A stretch of DNA of 9,589 bases from Dysgonamonadaceae bacterium (lineage in GTDB: Bacteria > Bacteroidota > Bacteroidia > Bacteroidales > Azobacteroidaceae), in assembly GCA_031284225.1 (NCBI GenBank), contig JAITAH010000218.1, positions 1 to 9,589 of the forward strand, given 5' to 3'. Below are positions 5,244-9,589 of the stretch, one piece after another. Each line of letters starts with the position of its first letter. The first letter of the stretch is position 1. The translations under genes were made by a program, and so were the position numbers. Below the pieces are notes generated by a model. The model did not search any database. It had not been told where the DNA came from and was given only the letters and a program-made list of their open reading frames with translations.

Positions 5244-7139
5244 ATGAAAAAGTGTACATTTCTAATTTTGTTTGCTCTCCTGTCCATAGGAGGAGCAGTT
5301 GCACAACTCGTAGATGGTGCAGGTGGTACGTTAGTAAGTTTGCTGCCGGAAGGCGTAAAAGCGAGCATTGAGACTGACCAGAAGAAAACCAAGCCCAAAA
5401 ACTTGGTTGTAGCCGGTGAAGAATCGAAAGGCTACCAAGCGTTTTTTGCGGCGTCAGACGCCACGCATGGCGAAGAATTGTGGGTAACCGACGGAACGCA
5501 GGCCGGTACGCATCTGGTCAAAGACATTCAACCGGGAACGGCCGGTTCGGACATTAACTGGTTGGCGCGTTTCAACGACAAAGTGGTTTTTGCCGCCAAT
5601 GACGGAACCAACGGTTCGGAATTGTGGATATCGGACGGAACGGAAGCTGGAACTTATTTGGTGAAAGCCATTCACGAATGGGGCGATAATTCCAATCCGA
5701 ATGCATTTACGCAAATCAACGAAACGCAATTTGTCTTCAGAGCGAAGAATATCGACAGCGAAACCTATGAATCGGGATCTGCCGCCGGCGCTCCGCAATA
5801 TTGGTTGTGGATTAGCGACGGAACCGAAGCCGGAACACAATTGCTTTATGAATGCGACACGCGGTTGCCCGGTCAAGACACCGGCACTTACCATTATCAT
5901 TGGATGCGGGTCGGACGGAAAGTATTCTTTAAAGCGGATTATAAAGATGGAATCACCAAAGGCGAAGAACTTTGGATTACCGACGGAACAACGGCCGGTA
6001 CCCGGATGGTGAAAGACATCAATCTGGAAGTAATGAATCCGACGACGCCCAACGACGGAAAAACCCGCAATTCGGCCATCGACCAAATGGTTAATTTTTA
6101 CAACGAAAAGTTGTTCTTTAAAGCCTGGACGCCGGAAGTAGGCAACGAACCTTGGGCCAGCGACGGAACCGAAGCGGGTACCTATATGATTGCCGATACA
6201 AACCCGACTAAAGGCGACAACGGAATCGGTAACGGAGGCAATATGACAGAGGTAGGCCAATTCCCTTACGACGGAAAAGTGTATGGCAGAGGATGGAAGA
6301 ACGAAAACGGCACTTTCCAGTTGGGAGCGACTAATTTAGAGCCCGGTAATTTTACCATTTTGGGGGTTAATAACAGTCCGCTGGAGTCAGGAACAGAAGC
6401 TCGAATTAACGGTTGGCCCGATCCGGGCGTAACCTTCGACGGCGTTTATTTGTTTTGCGGACAATCAGGTACAAATCCGCAACTGAGTTACAACTTTGGA
6501 GGCGAACTGCATTATACCGACGGAACTAATGTGTATGTTCAGTCGGATTTTGAACCGGGAGCTTCACAAAGCAACTGGGTAAAAGAACTTACGGTAGCCA
6601 GCGGAAGCGCCTACTGGTGGAGCGATTCCGGCGAAGCAACCGGACACAGACAAAAATTGCTCCGGATCGACAGTAAAGAGTCCTCTCCTGTATTGGTAAC
6701 CAGCTTTGATCCTAAAGCAGATGAAATCCATACATTGCGCAACTTGGGAGGCGACCTCCTTTTCGCCAGAGGATCTACTACCGACAATAAAGGCCTTTAT
6801 AACTACAGCTACCGGAAACCCGGATACGATCCGACAAAAGACGCCGATGATCTGGATATCGAATATAGAACCCGCGACCAAATACCCAACGGTATTAAAT
6901 CCGTACCGGCATCGGCCAAATTTACCATTTTCCCCAATCCGGCAACCGATAAATTTAGCTTCAATGTAGAAGGAAAAGTGATTGACGTGAAAATTTACGA
7001 CCTCACCGGACGATTAGTGAAAACGGAATTACAGCCGGCCGGCAATTCGGTCAATGTAAGTTCGCTGCAGAAAGGTGTTTATCAAGTGTTGATTACAAGC
7101 GCTGAAACTACTTATAAGTCAAGTTTGATTATTAAATAA
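5244..7139 (+). CDS. Secreted ELWxxDGT-repeat protein with T9SS type A C-terminal sorting domain
   Basis: From the ATG at 5244 this is a 631-residue protein. I preferred that start over the in-frame ATG at 5217 because MKKCTFLILFALLSIGGAVA is a textbook Sec signal peptide (cleavage likely AVA|Q at 20/21), while the upstream start adds FNFKFFQI ahead of it. The body carries ELWxxDGTxAGT repeats, with the repeat Trp at residues 80 (ELWVTDGTQAGT), 128, 189, 244 and 304 (EPWASDGTEAGT). Degenerate copies follow at about 423 (ELHYTDGT) and 459 (WWSDSGEATG). Typical units run F-x-A-x-D...G-ELWxxDGTxAGT-x-LVKDI-x-PG, 48-61 residues each. Residues 560-631 (FTIFPNPATDKFSF, VKIYDLTGRLVK, LQKGVYQVLI, SLIIK) are a type IX secretion sorting domain, so the protein should cross the outer membrane and be attached to the surface or released. 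No catalytic motif is visible. Its molecular role is unknown; a beta-propeller-like fold with a binding or adhesive role is inference. It follows GH2 and precedes SusC. Confidence 0.9.
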   Translation: MKKCTFLILFALLSIGGAVAQLVDGAGGTLVSLLPEGVKASIETDQKKTKPKNLVVAGEESKGYQAFFAASDATHGEELWVTDGTQAGTHLVKDIQPGTAGSDINWLARFNDKVVFAANDGTNGSELWISDGTEAGTYLVKAIHEWGDNSNPNAFTQINETQFVFRAKNIDSETYESGSAAGAPQYWLWISDGTEAGTQLLYECDTRLPGQDTGTYHYHWMRVGRKVFFKADYKDGITKGEELWITDGTTAGTRMVKDINLEVMNPTTPNDGKTRNSAIDQMVNFYNEKLFFKAWTPEVGNEPWASDGTEAGTYMIADTNPTKGDNGIGNGGNMTEVGQFPYDGKVYGRGWKNENGTFQLGATNLEPGNFTILGVNNSPLESGTEARINGWPDPGVTFDGVYLFCGQSGTNPQLSYNFGGELHYTDGTNVYVQSDFEPGASQSNWVKELTVASGSAYWWSDSGEATGHRQKLLRIDSKESSPVLVTSFDPKADEIHTLRNLGGDLLFARGSTTDNKGLYNYSYRKPGYDPTKDADDLDIEYRTRDQIPNGIKSVPASAKFTIFPNPATDKFSFNVEGKVIDVKIYDLTGRLVKTELQPAGNSVNVSSLQKGVYQVLITSAETTYKSSLIIK

Positions 7140-7152
7140 GTAGCCCGGTATC

Positions 7153-7201
7153 AAGATGTTTCACCGGCTGGTCTTCCGGTGAAACATCTTATTCTGTTTT
7201 T
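7153..7201 (+). terminator. Intrinsic terminator after the ELWxxDGT gene (15-bp perfect hairpin)
   Basis: AAGATGTTTCACCGG (7153-7167) and CCGGTGAAACATCTT (7176-7190) pair perfectly over 15 bp around an 8-nt loop, starting 13 bp after the stop codon. A U-rich tail, ATTCTGTTTTT, follows. The stem should stop most transcription before the SusC gene, although the U-run is offset by about six bases. Confidence 0.85.
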
Positions 7202-7250
7202 ACAGACAAACTGTTTATGAATATTTATCATACACTTAAATAAAATACAG

Positions 7251-9589
7251 ATGATTAAATACAAATTCTCCCGAATCACATTCGTTTTCATTGCCCTGCT
7301 TTACTCCCTGATTTCCTACGGGCAAAACACGATTTCCGTAACCGGAAGCGTATTGGACAATGAAAGTAGGGAACCGCTCATAGGGGTTTCTGTCATAGAA
7401 AAAGGAACCGTAAACGGTACGGCTACCGACCATGACGGGAAATTCTCTTTGAAAACAGCCGCTAACGCTACGCTGTCTTTCAGTTATTTGGGTTATTCCG
7501 CCAAGGAAGTAAACGTCGGCCGGGGAGGAGAAATCCTCGTGCTGATGGAAGAAAAAACCCATACTCTGGACGAATTTGTCGTTATCGGGTATGGCGTTCA
7601 GAAGAAAAGCGATCTCACCGGTTCCATCTCTTCCATTTCGGGTCGCGATGTGAATGATGTGCCTGTGGCCTCTGTTATACAGGCCTTGCAGGGGAAAGCA
7701 GCCGGCGTTACCGTTATCCAAAATACCGGCGCTCCCGGAAGTACGACCACGATTAAAGTCCGAGGTACCGGCACCGTCAACGACGCCGACCCGCTCTATG
7801 TGGTGGACGGGTTCATTGTGGATGGCATCGACCATCTCAATCCGAACGATATTGCCAATGTCGAAATCTTTAAGGACGCCGCTTCCAGCGCCATCTACGG
7901 CGCTCGCGGCGCCAACGGCATTGTGGCGATAACTACTAAAAGCGGCGAAAAAACCGGTACGAAAATCAGCTTCGACAGTTATGTGGGTTTTTCCACCCCA
8001 TGGAAAACCATTCCTGTTCTGAACTTAGAGCAATATGCGTTGAAGCAGGACTACATCAACGGAACGTCGTTATACTCTGTTGACGGTCAATTGTATTATT
8101 CCAGAGATCCGGCTACGCAGGAACTCTACTATAACCAACGCATATTCAATGATCTCGACACCATCCGGCGCGGATCGCCCGCCAACTGGTGGGACGCCAT
8201 CACGCAAACGGGCGTCCGGCAACAATACAACCTCTCGGTTTCCGGAGGAAATGAAAAAAACCGGTATTTAGTCAGCGGAAGTTACTACGATGATAAAGGT
8301 ATTGTCAATACTTCGGCCTATAACCGTTTCAACACGCGCGTAAACCTGAACAGCGAACTGGCCAAGTGGCTGCAATTCGTAGCCAACATGTCGTATGCTT
8401 GGGAAGACCGGAAGAGTGTTCCCGAAGGTCAAAACAGCGTTTTGAAGCGCGCTTTGTACCAAAATCCCATGGTGTTTACCTACAACGAAAGAGGGTATTG
8501 GAGAGAAAGTCATCCGCTGGCGGTTTTAGACCGCAATCATAACAACACGGAACGGCACCGGCTGGACGTGAATATGAGCCTGAACGCCCAAATAGGCAAA
8601 CTCCTGAATTATCAATTCAAATTATCCGATTATATTATTCCGGAAACGGCGTCCCGGTTTACCGAAGTAAACAAGTTGGATGAAGATTTTGCGATGACCG
8701 ACCTCAGTACGGTGTACCAACGCCGGAATCTGACCAATAAATGGGAAATGAATAACCTGCTCACCTTTGCTTGGAAGAACGACAAGCAAGACCTTACCGT
8801 ACTGGCCGGCCAAACGGTGGAAGGTTACCGGAACAGTTTTCAGGAATCCACCAAAAAAGGTACCGCCAGCAACGAGTCCGAATTGTGGTACTTGACCAGC
8901 GGCTATACCGGAGACAAAACCTACGGCTATAACCGGGAATGGACGGCCATGGGATTTGTGGGTCGAATCAATTACAATCTACTCGACCGGTATTTGTTTC
9001 AGGCGAATTTCCGCGCCGACGCTTCGTCGGTTTTTTCCAAGAAAAATCGCTGGGGATATTTTCCTTCGCTTTCTTTCGGGTGGAAATTTATTTCCGAGCC
9101 TTTTATGCAGAACCAACAGTTGATTTCTTTTGGTAAGCTTCGCGTAGGATGGGGACAGTTGGGCAACAACCGGATTGACGAAATGGCGCGTTATACGCTT
9201 CTGAATACGCAATACAATTACCCGTTCGGCGCCAGTCATATTTTGTATTCCGGTATTACCGCCACTTCCATCGGCAATCCGGACATCCGCTGGGAAAAGA
9301 CGGAAACGGCCAATATCGGCCTCGATCTGGGCTTTTTCAGAAACAGTCTCGATTTCGGTGTGGAAGTATTCAACCGGCTGACTACCGACATGCTGTTGCG
9401 CGTTCCCGTACCCATCTCCGCCGGGCTGAACGATGCTCCGATGGTCAATGCCGGATCGGTTCGCAACCAAGGGATCGAATTCAGTTTCAATTATAAAAAC
9501 AAAATCAACCGGTTCAGGTACGAATTGGGATTCAATGTCAGCTACCTCAAAAATGAAGTGGTTAGTTTGGGAACCGGTAACGAACCGGT
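7251..9589 (+). CDS. SusC-family TonB-dependent outer-membrane glycan transporter (3' end cut by window edge)
   Basis: The frame is open from ATG 7251 to the right edge: 779 whole codons of a family usually about 1000 residues long. Residues 1-24 (MIKYKFSRITFVFIALLYSL, then ISYG) are a Sec signal peptide. Residues 29-100 form a carboxypeptidase-regulatory-like beta domain (VTGSVLDNESREPLIGVSV, GTATDHDGKFSL, LSFSYLGYSAKEV). The TonB-box-like DEFVVIGYGVQKKS at 107-120 leads into the plug domain, with the SusC signatures DPLYVVDG at 180-187 and KDAASSAIYGARGANGIVAI at 208-227. The rest is beta-barrel, with alternating aromatic strands (NRYLVSGSYYDDKG, LRVGWGQLGNN, NPDIRWEKTETANIGLDL). Known for the family: it forms a pair with a SusD-like surface lipoprotein and imports oligosaccharides or other nutrients using TonB energy. 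A strong terminator lies just upstream, so it probably has its own promoter. I see no clear TAnnTTTG box in 7202-7250. The substrate cannot be told. Confidence 0.96.
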   Translation, partial: MIKYKFSRITFVFIALLYSLISYGQNTISVTGSVLDNESREPLIGVSVIEKGTVNGTATDHDGKFSLKTAANATLSFSYLGYSAKEVNVGRGGEILVLMEEKTHTLDEFVVIGYGVQKKSDLTGSISSISGRDVNDVPVASVIQALQGKAAGVTVIQNTGAPGSTTTIKVRGTGTVNDADPLYVVDGFIVDGIDHLNPNDIANVEIFKDAASSAIYGARGANGIVAITTKSGEKTGTKISFDSYVGFSTPWKTIPVLNLEQYALKQDYINGTSLYSVDGQLYYSRDPATQELYYNQRIFNDLDTIRRGSPANWWDAITQTGVRQQYNLSVSGGNEKNRYLVSGSYYDDKGIVNTSAYNRFNTRVNLNSELAKWLQFVANMSYAWEDRKSVPEGQNSVLKRALYQNPMVFTYNERGYWRESHPLAVLDRNHNNTERHRLDVNMSLNAQIGKLLNYQFKLSDYIIPETASRFTEVNKLDEDFAMTDLSTVYQRRNLTNKWEMNNLLTFAWKNDKQDLTVLAGQTVEGYRNSFQESTKKGTASNESELWYLTSGYTGDKTYGYNREWTAMGFVGRINYNLLDRYLFQANFRADASSVFSKKNRWGYFPSLSFGWKFISEPFMQNQQLISFGKLRVGWGQLGNNRIDEMARYTLLNTQYNYPFGASHILYSGITATSIGNPDIRWEKTETANIGLDLGFFRNSLDFGVEVFNRLTTDMLLRVPVPISAGLNDAPMVNAGSVRNQGIEFSFNYKNKINRFRYELGFNVSYLKNEVVSLGTGNEP

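Noticed and set aside
5454..6260. Long - strand open frame (268 codons) inside the ELWxxDGT gene
   Set aside because: It mirrors the repeat-coding strand; recurring GACGGAAC-type repeats keep the antisense frame open. The + strand protein has a signal peptide, family motifs and a sorting domain, and the antisense product has no recognisable domain.
7236..7835. - strand open frame (199 codons) over the start of the SusC gene
   Set aside because: It is antisense to the signal peptide, carboxypeptidase-regulatory and plug domains of a clear SusC, and has no motif of its own.

Overview
The window comes from a member of the phylum Bacteroidota, probably a Bacteroidales or related species that has a type IX secretion system (T9SS). 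Four things point that way: a SusC-type TonB-dependent transporter, a secreted protein ending in a T9SS sorting domain, a long pyrophosphate-dependent phosphofructokinase of the type common in this phylum, and promoter-like TAnnTTTG boxes with A/T-rich leaders in place of strong Shine-Dalgarno sites. Human-gut Bacteroides generally lack T9SS, so a Porphyromonadaceae-, Dysgonomonadaceae- or Paludibacter-like or environmental lineage fits better. This placement is inference.

Layout: positions 1-414 (+) hold the C-terminal part of a short-chain dehydrogenase/reductase, cut by the left edge. Positions 486-1161 (-) hold a compact, A/T-rich HigB-HigA type II toxin-antitoxin operon with the toxin gene first. 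A 191-bp divergent promoter region (1162-1352) separates it from pfp (1353-3011, +), a core glycolysis/gluconeogenesis gene that ends in a UUCG-tetraloop terminator. After a 289-bp A-rich intergenic region with a good Bacteroidota promoter box, three + strand genes form what looks like the start of a glycan-acquisition locus. They are a secreted GH2 glycoside hydrolase (3301-5166), a secreted ELWxxDGT-repeat protein with a T9SS C-terminal signal (5244-7139), and, after a 15-bp perfect hairpin terminator, a SusC-family outer-membrane transporter (7251 to the right edge, incomplete).

Working together (inference): the GH2 enzyme would trim oligosaccharides in the periplasm, SusC with a SusD-like partner expected just beyond the right edge would import them, and the ELWxxDGT protein would be displayed at or released from the cell surface by T9SS. 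Imported sugars would enter glycolysis, where pfp makes the reversible PPi-linked step. HigBA is an independent accessory module.

I found no RNA genes, CRISPR array, insertion sequence or obviously novel multi-gene system. The most interesting items are the ELWxxDGT/T9SS protein next to GH2 and SusC, its graded repeat decay, and a symmetric candidate operator upstream of higB.
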